Below, one piece after another: positions 1 through 9,020 of a DNA stretch of 64,000 bases. This DNA comes from Ruminococcus sp. (lineage in GTDB: Bacteria > Bacillota > Clostridia > Oscillospirales > Ruminococcaceae). The stretch lies in assembly GCA_017462565.1 (NCBI GenBank), contig JAFTQW010000026.1:1-64000 (forward strand), written 5' to 3'. The notes below the pieces were generated by a model that worked only from the letters and a program-made list of their open reading frames with translations, was not told the origin of the DNA and did no database searches. Numbering within the stretch: position 1 is the first letter of the stretch; every line of letters starts with the position of its first letter. The position numbers were made by a program, and so were the translations under genes.

Positions 1-158
1 GAAAATTGGCTCTCTCGCTTCTAAATCAAGCAAAATACGGTCGCCTGAGTAAAAGTAAAATGAGGTTCAAAGCTGCTCTTAATCCCGATGTCCTTTTACG
101 TATTCTTCTTTCTCGTAAAAAGTAAATGCTGTTGCCGTGATGTAATCGCCGTTGCCTA
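1..158. other. No convincing gene at the left edge
   Basis: Only short open frames are seen here on either strand, none with a ribosome site or recognisable protein family. The minus strand could carry the 3' end of a degraded gene, but its frame is closed by stops about 25 codons upstream, so no gene is called. Confidence 0.5.
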
Positions 159-187
159 TTGAAAAAATTTTTCAAATCTGTTATAAT
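159..187 (+). promoter_or_regulatory. Sigma-A promoter of the M42 peptidase operon
   Basis: TTGAAA at 159-164 and TATAAT at 182-187 are separated by 17 bases, and the first gene starts 31 bases after the -10 box. Read directly from the sequence; not tested against expression data. Confidence 0.7.
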
Positions 188-218
188 ATAACTAAAACAA
201 ATTGAAAGGATAATTTTA

Positions 219-1232
219 ATGGATATAAAAAAAACCGTTGTAAGGCTTTCGGAAGCCGCCGGAGCTTCAGGCAATGAGAGCATGGCAGCCGAGCTTGCTC
301 TTGATATGCTTAAAAAATACTGTCCTGACGCAGAAATAAAAAACGGCAATGTTATAGGAAAATTCGGCAAATTCAATGAATCTCTGCTTTCTCTTGTGCT
401 GGACGCTCATATCGACCAGATTGGCATGATAGTTACATATATAACGGATGAGGGATTTCTTAAAATAGGAAATCTCGGGGGAATCGACCGCCGTCTTCTT
501 CCGGCTCAGCAAGTCGTTATTCACGGCAAACGTGATATCAAGGGAGTAATCTGCTCTGTTCCGCCGCATCTTTCTTCAGGCAAAAACGAGGTCATTTCGT
601 TTAGCGACGCTGCGGTCGATACGGGAATGACAAAATCGGAGCTTGAAGAAATCGTTTCTTACGGCGATACGATCACATTTGACGTAAAGTGCCGCAGTCT
701 GATCGGCTCACGCATTACCGGAGGAGCTTTGGATGACAGGTGCGGAGTCGCTTCGATATTGTATGCTCTTGAACTGCTAAAGGATCAGAAAACTGCTTAC
801 AATGTAACAGTGATTTTTTCCGCTCAGGAGGAACTTGGCGAGAGGGGAGCAGCTGTTGGAGCATTTGAAATTAATCCGGATATAGCAATTGCCGTTGATG
901 TAAGTTTTGCTTTTGCTAAAGGTGAAAACGAGCAGAAATGCGGTTATCTCGGCAAAGGACCTATGATAGGAATTTCGCCTTCCCTTTCAAAAGAAATTTC
1001 GCATAAGCTTATTGATACGGCGAAAAGCAGTGAGATTCCTTATCAGATCGAAGTCATGAACGGTCTTACGTCAACCAATGCTGACCGATATTCGGTAAAT
1101 CGTGAGGGAGCTGAAGCCTGTACCGTTTCGATTCCGTTAAGAAATATGCACACTCCGGTTGAGGTTATCGACATTTCCGATGTTGAACTAACAGGAAAGC
1201 TGCTTGCAGAATTTATTAAGGAGGCGCAGTGA
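219..1232 (+). CDS. M42 family metallopeptidase (first copy)
   Basis: A 337-residue cytoplasmic peptidase of the M42 (glutamyl aminopeptidase / FrvX-like) family, which trims N-terminal residues from peptides using two metal ions in large oligomers. Likely metal ligands follow the family order: H64 and D66 in AHIDQIG, D172 in LDDRCG, E204-E205 in AQEELG, D227, and H311 near the C-terminus in NMHTPVEV. The first motif reads HIDQ where the family and the next gene have HMDE, so substrate or metal use may differ. The start follows GAAAGGA. It is first of four overlapping genes; its TGA overlaps the next ATG. Peptide specificity cannot be read from the sequence. Confidence 0.9.
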   Translation: MDIKKTVVRLSEAAGASGNESMAAELALDMLKKYCPDAEIKNGNVIGKFGKFNESLLSLVLDAHIDQIGMIVTYITDEGFLKIGNLGGIDRRLLPAQQVVIHGKRDIKGVICSVPPHLSSGKNEVISFSDAAVDTGMTKSELEEIVSYGDTITFDVKCRSLIGSRITGGALDDRCGVASILYALELLKDQKTAYNVTVIFSAQEELGERGAAVGAFEINPDIAIAVDVSFAFAKGENEQKCGYLGKGPMIGISPSLSKEISHKLIDTAKSSEIPYQIEVMNGLTSTNADRYSVNREGAEACTVSIPLRNMHTPVEVIDISDVELTGKLLAEFIKEAQ

Positions 1233-2263
1233 TGAAAGAATTGCTTAAAGAGCTTTGTCTGATAAACGGGGTTTCCGGCGATGAAAATGACGTGAGAAAC
1301 GCTGTTATTGAGAAAATCAAGGGTAAATGCGAATACAGAACAGATAATCTCGGCAGTCTTATCTGTTTTAAAAAGGGCAGGAAATCTTCCGGAAAAAAGC
1401 TTATGATTTGCGCTCATATGGACGAAGTTGGTTTTATAGTGACTGCTGTTAATTCAGACGGAACGCTCTCGTTTGATATGGTGGGAGGAGTCGATGCCGG
1501 AGTCGCTATCGGCAGACAGGTCATAGTTAAAAATTATTCTACAGGCAAATTTTGCAGCGGAGTTATCGGTTCTACTGCCGTTCATAATCTTTCAAAGCAG
1601 GAACGTGAAAAAGCTCCGGAATACAGCGGTCTTTACATTGATATCGGAGCTGAAAATAAGGAAGAGGCTGAAAAATATATAGAGCTTGGCGACTGTGTTT
1701 ACTTCGATTCCGAATTTGCCGAGCTTGGAGAAAAACGTCTGAAATCAAAAGCTATTGACGATCGTGCTGGCTGTGCTATGATGATAAGACTTATTAATGA
1801 AGAGCTTGAATACGATACTTATTTCGTGTTCAACGTTCAGGAGGAGATAGGACTGCGAGGTTCAAGAGCTTCCGCTTTTGCCGTTGCACCTGATTTTGCG
1901 ATAGTTCTTGAAGCAACTACCGCTGCTGATATTGACGGTGCTTCCGGAGCAGAGCGTGTATGCGAACTGGGAAAAGGTCCGGTTGTTTCGTTCATGGACA
2001 GAAGTACGGTTTACGATAAAGAGCTTTATCGTCTTGCCTTTGATATTGCCAAGGAATCGGATATTCCCTGTCAGACAAAAACTATGATAGCCGGAGGAAA
2101 CGATGCCGGAGCTATCCATATAAGCGGCAGCGGAGTTCGTACCATAGCTGTTTCCGTGCCGTGCCGCTATCTGCATTCTGATTCATGCGTTATTGACGGA
2201 GAAGATCTGGATAGATCATACGCTCTTGTAAAAAAACTCGCAAAAAGGATATGTGAGATATGA
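1232..2263 (+). CDS. M42 family metallopeptidase (second copy)
   Basis: A 343-residue M42 aminopeptidase with fully canonical motifs: AHMDEVG (H62, D64), IDDRAG (D176-D177), VQEEIGLRG (E204-E205) and a C-terminal CRYLHS histidine motif. ATG at 1232 is preferred over GTG at 1229 because it lies 7 bases after GGAGG and overlaps the upstream stop as TGATG. It is a divergent tandem relative of the preceding gene, so the two probably arose by an old duplication. They may form homo- or mixed oligomers; that is inference. The product is probably a cytoplasmic aminopeptidase in peptide use or turnover. Confidence 0.92.
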   Translation: MKELLKELCLINGVSGDENDVRNAVIEKIKGKCEYRTDNLGSLICFKKGRKSSGKKLMICAHMDEVGFIVTAVNSDGTLSFDMVGGVDAGVAIGRQVIVKNYSTGKFCSGVIGSTAVHNLSKQEREKAPEYSGLYIDIGAENKEEAEKYIELGDCVYFDSEFAELGEKRLKSKAIDDRAGCAMMIRLINEELEYDTYFVFNVQEEIGLRGSRASAFAVAPDFAIVLEATTAADIDGASGAERVCELGKGPVVSFMDRSTVYDKELYRLAFDIAKESDIPCQTKTMIAGGNDAGAIHISGSGVRTIAVSVPCRYLHSDSCVIDGEDLDRSYALVKKLAKRICEI

Positions 2264-3069
2264 TTAAATTAATTGAACATGAACACGAGCTTGACAGCTC
2301 GCTTCTTATGAAAACGCTTTCGGGAAAGAAAATGCTTTCGTATATGCGGGCTTATGGACCAAATTATGAATTCTGCCGATTTTATAAAATAACTGATGAA
2401 ACCGGAATCGGTTTCATGTTTATCATCAATTCAACGCTGATAATCTGCACTGACGGAAACCTTGAACCAAGCGAGGAGATCAGCTTCTTCGTCAGCATGA
2501 ATCTGCCGTTCCGAATTGAGGGCGATCAGAAAATTCTTGAGGGAATCGATATTCCCGACCGCTATCAGCAGCTTAATCGTACGATTTTTGAGCTTATTCC
2601 TGATGAAAACAGCCTTGAATCTATTGAGGAATACGTTGAATTCAATCCCAAGCTGACCGACGTTTATAGTATATTGAGCGAGGGATTTCCGAATATCGCC
2701 GATTTTTCGCTTTGGTATACAGATACTTCTCACAGATGTCGTCACGGAGTGAGCAGAGTTTTCACTTACAGAAATTCTACAACCGCTTCGGCTATGTTTG
2801 ATATCGGAAGCACAGTTCTTATCGGACAGGTTGCTACGACTGCTGCTGCAAGAGGAAGAGGATATGCGAGGGAATTTCTGAAATGGCTGGCAAAATTTTT
2901 CAACGGTCTCGGAAAACGAGCATATTTGCTGGCGCTTGATATCCGCACAAGCTTTTATGAAGAAATCGGTTTCAAAGAAGTCGGACATGAGATCGTTCTG
3001 GAACGTATTGATGTTGAAAAGGACAGCATTATGAAAGGAAAACTTGAAGATGAAGAATTTGATAAGTGA
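2260..3069 (+). CDS. GNAT family N-acetyltransferase
   Basis: A 269-residue protein with a poorly conserved N-terminal half and a C-terminal GNAT fold. The acetyl-CoA pyrophosphate-binding loop is seen in VATTAAARGRGYA around residue 200, followed by a helix and the strand SFYEEIGFKEVG typical of the last part of the domain. It transfers an acetyl group from acetyl-CoA to an unknown amine. ATG overlaps the stop of the M42 gene (ATGA), so it is translationally coupled to the peptidase operon. The substrate is not predictable. Confidence 0.8.
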   Translation: MIKLIEHEHELDSSLLMKTLSGKKMLSYMRAYGPNYEFCRFYKITDETGIGFMFIINSTLIICTDGNLEPSEEISFFVSMNLPFRIEGDQKILEGIDIPDRYQQLNRTIFELIPDENSLESIEEYVEFNPKLTDVYSILSEGFPNIADFSLWYTDTSHRCRHGVSRVFTYRNSTTASAMFDIGSTVLIGQVATTAAARGRGYAREFLKWLAKFFNGLGKRAYLLALDIRTSFYEEIGFKEVGHEIVLERIDVEKDSIMKGKLEDEEFDK

Positions 3070-4324
3070 TATTTATAATATTGACGAGCACATTCTTGAG
3101 ATTGGTAAAAAAGCCGAGGAGAATTGCCGTGAAGCTTTCAGAAGAATTGAGCAGATCGCCGAATATAACGGTGCAAAGGTACTTAAAGCGTTTTCGGATA
3201 ATCGTGTGAGCGAGCCTTGTTTTTACGGTTCGACAGGTTATGGCTACGGCGATATCGGACGTGAAGTTATTGATAAGGTTTTCGCTCAGGCTCTTGGAAC
3301 GGAGGACGCTCTTGTTCGATTTAATTTTGTTTCGGGAACTCATGCGCTTTCAGTAGCTCTTTTCGGAGTTCTCAGAACAGGCGATAAGATAGTTTCAATT
3401 ACCGGAAAGCCCTATGATACGCTGGAAGAGGTAATCGGCATAAGCGGAGAAAAGGGAAACGGTTCGCTTATGGATTACGGAGTTGAATATGGTCAGGTCG
3501 ATCTGAATTCTGACGGTTCGCCGAAGCTTGATGAGATAACAGAGGCTGTAAAAGACGCTAAAGTTGCTTATATTCAGCGTTCAAGAGGATATTCTCTCAG
3601 GGGAGCGTTTACAGTTGACGATATCGGAAAAATGATTGAAGCCGCAAAAAAAGGCAATCCTGATGTAATCGTAATGGTCGATAACTGCTACGGAGAATTC
3701 GTTGAAGAGCGTGAACCGTCCGCTGTCGGAGCAGATGTTATTATCGGTTCTCTTATCAAGAATGCCGGAGGAGGAATCGCAAGAACAGGCGGATATATCG
3801 CCGGAAGAGCCGATCTTGTCGAGCTTTGTTCATATCGTCTTACCTGCGTCGGAATGGGAAAGGAAGTTGGCTGTACTCTCGGAATGAACCGGGAAATGCT
3901 GCTCGGAATTTTCTTTGCTCCGGAGGTCGTTGCAAGTGCGATAAAGACCTCGGCTTTTGCAAGCGAACTTATGACAATGCTTGGCTTTGAATGCTCTCCA
4001 CGCAAGGACGATCCAAGAGGAGATATCATAACTGCGATAAAGCTTGGCGATGAAGAGCATCTTACGGCTTTCTGCCGTGGAATACAGAAGGGAGCTCCGG
4101 TCGATTCGTTTGTTGTTCCGGAAGCATGGGATATGCCCGGATATTCAAGCAAGGTTATTATGGCGGCAGGTGCTTTTACAAACGGAGCTTCTATCGAGCT
4201 TTCTGCGGACGCTCCTATTCGTGAGCCGTTTGCAGTCTGGATGCAGGGCGGAATCACCTACACCAGCGGAAAAATCGGAGTCATGCTTGCGGCTCAGGAA
4301 ATGCTTGAAAGCGGACTTCTTTAA
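3050..4324 (+). CDS. Methionine gamma-lyase family (aluminum-resistance type) PLP enzyme
   Basis: A 424-residue PLP enzyme of the family annotated as aluminum resistance protein or methionine gamma-lyase family (Cys/Met-metabolism fold). Visible features are FNFVSGTHALSVALFG for cofactor phosphate binding, the aspartate in VMVDNCYGEF, and the likely PLP lysine in IIGSLIKNAGGG. ATG at 3050 is preferred to TTG at 3044 because AAAGGA lies 10 bases upstream. The gene overlaps the GNAT end by 20 bases. Predicted reaction: beta- or gamma-elimination of a sulfur amino acid in the cytoplasm; the true substrate is unproven for this family. A family A repeat begins right after its stop codon. Confidence 0.82.
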   Translation: MKNLISDIYNIDEHILEIGKKAEENCREAFRRIEQIAEYNGAKVLKAFSDNRVSEPCFYGSTGYGYGDIGREVIDKVFAQALGTEDALVRFNFVSGTHALSVALFGVLRTGDKIVSITGKPYDTLEEVIGISGEKGNGSLMDYGVEYGQVDLNSDGSPKLDEITEAVKDAKVAYIQRSRGYSLRGAFTVDDIGKMIEAAKKGNPDVIVMVDNCYGEFVEEREPSAVGADVIIGSLIKNAGGGIARTGGYIAGRADLVELCSYRLTCVGMGKEVGCTLGMNREMLLGIFFAPEVVASAIKTSAFASELMTMLGFECSPRKDDPRGDIITAIKLGDEEHLTAFCRGIQKGAPVDSFVVPEAWDMPGYSSKVIMAAGAFTNGASIELSADAPIREPFAVWMQGGITYTSGKIGVMLAAQEMLESGLL

Positions 4325-4430
4325 GGGGGACGCTGTCCCCCTTTCCCCCTGCCAAAGGGGTTATTAACCCTTTGGAAACTCATTATTAAATTATCATAAA
4401 TACCCCAAAAGGGATATTTTGATAATTTGA
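4325..4430. repeat. Family A repeat, copy A1 (triple hairpin)
   Basis: Three consecutive hairpins: GGGGGAC-gct-GTCCCCC at 4325-4341, CCAAAGGG...CCCTTTGG at 4352-4375, and an AT-rich imperfect palindrome around 4388-4428. It is the reverse orientation of copies A2-A4 and starts one base after a stop codon. It may help end transcription of the M42 operon, but no U-run follows the first hairpin. Confidence 0.85.
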
Positions 4431-4481
4431 GAAAAGTCCATAGCATTAACAAGTTCATTGCATAGAATTAAGAAAATATCG

Positions 4482-4523
4482 TAAAAAAGAAACTGCCGCA
4501 GTTCAGGATGAAATGTGGCAGTT
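4482..4523 (-). terminator. Intrinsic terminator of putP
   Basis: AACTGCCGCA at 4491-4500 pairs with TGTGGCAGTT at 4514-4523 (one G-U pair). Read on the minus strand, the hairpin is followed by TCTTTTTTAC, and it lies about 30 bases past the putP stop. Confidence 0.75.
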
Positions 4524-4551
4524 TTATTATAGTTTTTTTGATATGACAGGA

Positions 4552-6090
4552 TTACTTTTTCATTTCAGCCTGAACATTTTCAAATTCCTGAATAATTTCC
4601 TTTTCAGGAGCAGGCGTTAAGAGTGAAACGATAACAATAACAGCAAGCGCAAATACGAATGCAGGGAGAAGCTCGTAAATGGCGAAAGCTCCGCCAAGCT
4701 TGCTTATGCCGAATTTCCATACAAATACCATTACAGCTCCGGCAATCATTCCGGCAATTGCTCCGTATTTGTTTGAGCGTTTCCAGAATAGAGCGGTGAG
4801 TACGACAGGTCCGAATGTTGCTCCGAAGCCTGCCCATGCGAACGATACGATCCGGAAAACAGAACTGTCCTGATTCCATGCAAGAACAACGCCGAGTGCG
4901 GCTATAACAACAAGAACTGCTCTTGCTGCAAGCATGGACTGTTTTTCGGAAATTTTTATATTGAAAACTCCTTTAAGGATATTTTCAGACATACTTGATG
5001 ATGCGGCAAGAAGCTGTGAATCGGAGGTTGACATAGTGCAGGCAAGAATACCGGCAAAAACAAGTCCGGCAATAACTGCGAGAACAACGTGCTTTTCGCT
5101 CATAAACTGAGCGATCTTGATAATGACCGTTTCGGAATTGTTTCCGTCAAGAGCTTCGAGTTTGCCAAGCTGAGTAAGTTTATTTCCGATAAAACCGATG
5201 AAAATTGCGATAGCCATTGAGATAACTACCCATACTGAAGCGATTCTTCTTGAGGTTTTAACCTTGTTTTTGTCTCCGATAGCCATGAAACGGAGAAGAA
5301 TATGCGGCATTCCGAAATATCCGAGTCCCCATGCGAGAAGAGAAGCGATAGTGAGAAGGGAATATTTATCAGAACCGCCTGTTTCAAGATTGTGGATATG
5401 TGTAAGAGAGAAATAACCGGAAATGTTTTTGGCATTGTCAACGACTTCGCCGAAGCCGCCGGCTGTGTGGATTCCGAAGCAGACTATACTGATGAGGGCA
5501 AGCGTCATAACGATACTCTGAATAAGGTCAGTAAAGCTTGCGGCAAGGAATCCTCCGGAACAAGTGTATGCGATAATGATAACCGCACTGATTATCATTG
5601 CAGCGTGATAATCCCAGTTGAAAAGAGTGCTGAACAGTTTTCCGCAGGCAGAAAAGCCGGATGCGGTATAAGGTACGAAGAAAATGAGAATTATCAGAGC
5701 TGAAATCCCCATAAGCGCTTTTTTGCTGTCACGATAACGGTTTGAGAAAAAGTCGGGAATTGTGATAGCGTTGCAGCTTGATGAATATATTCTAAGCCTT
5801 TTTGCAACGATAAGCCAGTTAAAATATGTACCGACAGCAAGTCCGATAGCAGTCCAGCCGGCTTCAGCGCCTCCTGTAAGATAGGCAACACCGGGAAGCC
5901 CCATAAGAAGCCAGCTGCTCATATCGGAAGCTTCTGCGCTCATTGCGGTAACTATCGGACCAAGCTTTCTTCCGCCAAGATAGAAATCGCCGACGCTGGA
6001 ATTCTTTTTTGAAAAAGTTATTCCGATAATCAGCATCATAGCCATGTATGCAATAATGGTGATCATGATGATGATAGTTGATGTACTCAT
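4552..6090 (-). CDS. putP: Sodium/proline symporter
   Basis: A 512-residue, about 13-helix membrane protein of the sodium:solute symporter (SSS) family, most like PutP. It couples Na+ entry to uptake of proline or a similar solute. The N-terminal segment DFYLGGRKLGP followed by AEASDMSSW is the SSS substrate/Na+ core region, and GFSACGKLF and the ACTMSTSDSQLLAASS stretch later match the family. Start ATG lies 7 bases after AAGGAG. It is transcribed alone, divergently from the first cellulase, with its own promoter and terminator. Proline as the substrate is inferred from family resemblance. Confidence 0.88.
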   Translation of the reverse strand: MSTSTIIIMITIIAYMAMMLIIGITFSKKNSSVGDFYLGGRKLGPIVTAMSAEASDMSSWLLMGLPGVAYLTGGAEAGWTAIGLAVGTYFNWLIVAKRLRIYSSSCNAITIPDFFSNRYRDSKKALMGISALIILIFFVPYTASGFSACGKLFSTLFNWDYHAAMIISAVIIIAYTCSGGFLAASFTDLIQSIVMTLALISIVCFGIHTAGGFGEVVDNAKNISGYFSLTHIHNLETGGSDKYSLLTIASLLAWGLGYFGMPHILLRFMAIGDKNKVKTSRRIASVWVVISMAIAIFIGFIGNKLTQLGKLEALDGNNSETVIIKIAQFMSEKHVVLAVIAGLVFAGILACTMSTSDSQLLAASSSMSENILKGVFNIKISEKQSMLAARAVLVVIAALGVVLAWNQDSSVFRIVSFAWAGFGATFGPVVLTALFWKRSNKYGAIAGMIAGAVMVFVWKFGISKLGGAFAIYELLPAFVFALAVIVIVSLLTPAPEKEIIQEFENVQAEMKK

Positions 6091-6128
6091 GTATTAACTC
6101 CTTTTCATAAAATTTACTCATAAAATTA

Positions 6129-6157
6129 ATTATAAACTAAAATTTAAATTTCGTCAA
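6129..6157 (-). promoter_or_regulatory. Promoter of putP
   Basis: On the minus strand TTGACG (6157-6152) and TATAAT (6134-6129) are 17 bases apart, with the putP ATG about 40 bases downstream. Confidence 0.65.
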
Positions 6158-6251
6158 TATTATTTGATAAAATTGTGAAAAAATGGTGAAAATGCTGAAA
6201 AACAGTGAGAAAGTTTGTTGAAAAAGTTTCAATCACCTTTGCATTTTTTAC

Positions 6252-6280
6252 TTGACAAATTTTATTAAATGATGTATATT
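6252..6280 (+). promoter_or_regulatory. Promoter of the first GH9 cellulase gene
   Basis: TTGACA at 6252-6257 and TATATT at 6275-6280 with a 17-base spacer, 45 bases ahead of the ATG. A second TATAAT follows at about 6289. The AT-rich gap 6091-6324 otherwise holds only the divergent promoters. Confidence 0.65.
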
Positions 6281-6324
6281 AAATAATGTATAATTATAAA
6301 TTTAACAGAGAGGGGTTATAATTT

Positions 6325-8721
6325 ATGAATTTAAAGAAAATTACTGCGGCTGTTTCGGCTCTTGCTATGTCTGTCGGAATTGCGGCATATCTTCCAGAAA
6401 AAGCTCCGGCTGCACCTGTGACTTCCGTTTCTGCGGCTGATTTTGAAGTAAACTATGCCGAGGCGCTTCAAAAATCAATGTTTTTCTACGAGGTTCAGCA
6501 GGCAGGCGAGCTTCCAGATTGGAATATGGTTTCGTGGCGTGCCGATTCAATGCTGACAGACGTTGTTCCCGGAGGCTGGTTCGACGCCGGAGATCACTTT
6601 AAGTTTGCTCTTACTAATGCTTACACTGCAAATATGCTTGCATGGGGTATTATTGAGTATAAGGACGCTGTAAAAAAAGCGGGATTATACGATCTGTACC
6701 TCAAAAACCTCAAATGGGGCCTTGATTACGTTATGGGCTGCGATAAGGGCGATAAGGTTATCGGAACTATCGGTCATCCCACAATGGATCACGTTTGGTG
6801 GGGAAGCGCCGAGCTTTACGAGCGCAAAATGAAGCTTCAGTATGATACCGATGTTCGTCCGTATGATGAGATCACCTGTACAACGACTGTAGCTGATATG
6901 GCTGCTGCGCTTGCATCCGGATATATCGTTTTCAAGGATGAGGATCCGGCTGTTGCTGAGGAATATCTGAAACACGCTAAGAGCCTTTTTGAATTCGCTG
7001 ACAAAACAAGAAGCAATGATGATCAGGGAGTTCAGAAAGGATACTATAATACTCAGCAAACCGGTAGTGACGCTGATTTTATGGACGAACTTTTCCTTGC
7101 TGCAAACTGGCTTTATAAGGCTACAGGAGATCAATCTTATCTTGATAAGGCTGAAAAGGAATATCTTCCTAACTTAGGCAGAGAGAATCAGTCTACAGAC
7201 TATAAATTTACATGGGGACACTGCTGGGATGATACCATGCAGGGCGCTATACTCCTTTATGCTCAGAATACCGGCAAACAGGAGTGGATAGATCATGTGA
7301 AAAAACATCTCCAATACTGGACTGACGGCGTTGCACAGGAATGGGGCGGCGAAAAGAAAGTTCAGTATACTCCTGACGGTCTGGCATGGCTCTTTAACTG
7401 GGGTTCGCTTCGTCATGCGGAAAATACAGCTTTTCTTGCTATGGTAGCATCAGATACTATTTTAAAGGATGACGCTGAACTCAGCAAAAAGTATACAGAC
7501 TGGGCTAAAAGTCAGATGGATTATGCCTTCGGCAACAACGACCTTGGATTGTGCTACGTTGTCGGTATGGGTGAAAAGAATCCGGTGAATATTCACCACA
7601 GAACAGCCAGCGGCGCTCACGATGATCACTGGAACGAGCTTGGAAAGCTTAATGACGACGGTACGCCATATCAGGATCCAAAGTGGCAGACTGAGTATGC
7701 GCACGTTCTTTACGGTGCATTAGAGGGCGGTCCTTCTCAGGATGGAAGCTTTAAGGATGAAAATGCATCCTACGAGCATACAGAGGTCGCTATCGACTAC
7801 AATGCCGGATTTACAGCTTGTCTCTGCGCTTTGATAGACGAATACGGCGGAGAGCCTCTTGCTGATTTCCCACCTGTAGAAACTCCTAAATGGGCGGAAT
7901 TCTTTATGAAGGCTTCTTTCAATCAGGCGACAGACAGCTACACAGAATTGAAAGCTTATGCCATGAATGATTCCGCATGGCCTGCAAGAACTATAAAGGA
8001 TTTATCATATAACTACTATTTTGATATTTCAGAGCTTGTTGAGCAGGGATTCTCTATCAATGATGTTCAGGTGAAGATCGGTACAGATCAGCATCAGGGC
8101 GATGAGGGTAAGGCTTCAATTTCAGAACCTATACAGTATGACGGAAACATTTATTATGTTAAAATTACATTCGGCGACGGAAGAGTTGTAATGCCGACAG
8201 GACAGTCTGAGCATCGTTCTGAATTACAGTTCAGAGTGGGTATTCCGGATAGCCTCAAGACCGCTGACGGCAATAAGGTCACATGGGACAGCAGCAACGA
8301 TTATTCCGCTAAAAACCTCGTTCAGGGCGGCGAGGACAGTATGATCGAAACTCCTTACATTACAATGTATGACGGCGATACTCTTATCTGGGGTACAGAG
8401 CCGGACGGAACAACTGCAAAGCCTAATGATCCGGATAATAAACCGGATAATACGACAGAAGCTCCGTCAGACAGCAAAGTTACTCTTTGGGGCGATGCCA
8501 ACTGCGATGATGATGTAGATATGTCGGATGCCGTTCTTGTTATGCAGTCTCTTTCAAATCCTGACAAGTACGGTCTCGGGGGATCGGCTGAAACTGCTAT
8601 AACTAAACAGGGACTCTTAAATGCTGATTGTTATAATAACGGCGACGGAATTACCAACAATGATGCTCTTTCAATCCAGAAATTAAAGCTGGAACTTATT
8701 CCTGAACTTCCTGAAAGCTAA
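6325..8721 (+). CDS. Cellulosomal GH9 endoglucanase, GH9-CBM3c-dockerin
   Basis: A 798-residue secreted cellulase that cleaves beta-1,4-glucan. Order: signal peptide (1 to about 37, cut near VSA-AD), GH9 (alpha/alpha)6 catalytic domain about 40-515, CBM3c-like module about 520-690, a short Asp/Asn/Pro/Thr linker, and a dockerin about 719-790. Catalytic motifs are visible: GGWFDAGDHF (D87, D90, base), HHRTASG (424-430) and YEHTEVAIDYNAGF with proton donor E487. This is the processive-type layout in which CBM3c feeds cellulose into the active site. The dockerin has two Ca-binding halves (DANCDDDVDMSDA and DCYNNGDGITNND) for scaffoldin attachment. RBS is GAGAGGGG. Confidence 0.95.
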   Translation: MNLKKITAAVSALAMSVGIAAYLPEKAPAAPVTSVSAADFEVNYAEALQKSMFFYEVQQAGELPDWNMVSWRADSMLTDVVPGGWFDAGDHFKFALTNAYTANMLAWGIIEYKDAVKKAGLYDLYLKNLKWGLDYVMGCDKGDKVIGTIGHPTMDHVWWGSAELYERKMKLQYDTDVRPYDEITCTTTVADMAAALASGYIVFKDEDPAVAEEYLKHAKSLFEFADKTRSNDDQGVQKGYYNTQQTGSDADFMDELFLAANWLYKATGDQSYLDKAEKEYLPNLGRENQSTDYKFTWGHCWDDTMQGAILLYAQNTGKQEWIDHVKKHLQYWTDGVAQEWGGEKKVQYTPDGLAWLFNWGSLRHAENTAFLAMVASDTILKDDAELSKKYTDWAKSQMDYAFGNNDLGLCYVVGMGEKNPVNIHHRTASGAHDDHWNELGKLNDDGTPYQDPKWQTEYAHVLYGALEGGPSQDGSFKDENASYEHTEVAIDYNAGFTACLCALIDEYGGEPLADFPPVETPKWAEFFMKASFNQATDSYTELKAYAMNDSAWPARTIKDLSYNYYFDISELVEQGFSINDVQVKIGTDQHQGDEGKASISEPIQYDGNIYYVKITFGDGRVVMPTGQSEHRSELQFRVGIPDSLKTADGNKVTWDSSNDYSAKNLVQGGEDSMIETPYITMYDGDTLIWGTEPDGTTAKPNDPDNKPDNTTEAPSDSKVTLWGDANCDDDVDMSDAVLVMQSLSNPDKYGLGGSAETAITKQGLLNADCYNNGDGITNNDALSIQKLKLELIPELPES

Positions 8722-8743
8722 TCAATTAATTAATTCACTGTTT

Positions 8744-8788
8744 AGCAACAAGAGAAATGAACGTTTCTCTTGTTGCTTTCGTTTTTTT
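8744..8788 (+). terminator. Intrinsic terminator after the first GH9 gene
   Basis: A perfect 14-bp stem, AGCAACAAGAGAAA (8744-8757) with TTTCTCTTGTTGCT (8764-8777), 6-base loop, followed by TTCGTTTTTTT. Confidence 0.92.
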
Positions 8789-8849
8789 GTATAAATGCAC
8801 AAAAATAACCAATTGTCATTAGAAGAATCTACGAAATTCTAAAAAACTA

Positions 8850-8940
8850 TTTACTTTTTTTCGGGAATATAATATAATATGAGTGATAAGAACAATTAAA
8901 GTGCATGGTTCGTTCGGACACGTTCTTGTCATTTTTTATA
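8850..8940 (+). promoter_or_regulatory. Promoter and terminator-like leader hairpin of the second GH9 gene
   Basis: TTTACT at 8850-8855 and TATAAT at 8873-8878 (17-base spacer) would start RNA near 8884. Exactly there a hairpin begins: TGATAAGAAC (8884-8893) pairs with GTTCTTGTCA (8922-8931), followed by TTTTTTAT. A second hairpin, CGCAATG/CATTGCG, lies at about 8950-8975. The arrangement suggests attenuation of the cellulase mRNA, or a second promoter downstream. Confidence 0.45.
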
Positions 8941-9020
8941 CGATATAATCGCAATGTATGCACTGGCATTGCGTTATAATTACATTATATTCTTTTTAAT
9001 TTTTCAGGGAGGGTATTAAA

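Noticed and set aside
1-125. A possible gene end reaching into the window from the left
   Set aside because: All three plus-strand frames close within 125 bases and give no recognisable sequence; the minus strand is no better.
2431-2988. A 185-codon frame antisense to the GNAT gene
   Set aside because: Shadow of the coding strand; no start context and low-complexity composition.
4325-4341. The GGGGGAC-gct-GTCCCCC hairpin as a plain intrinsic terminator of the M42 operon
   Set aside because: It lacks a following U-run and is part of a repeated element, so it is listed as a repeat with only possible terminating effect.
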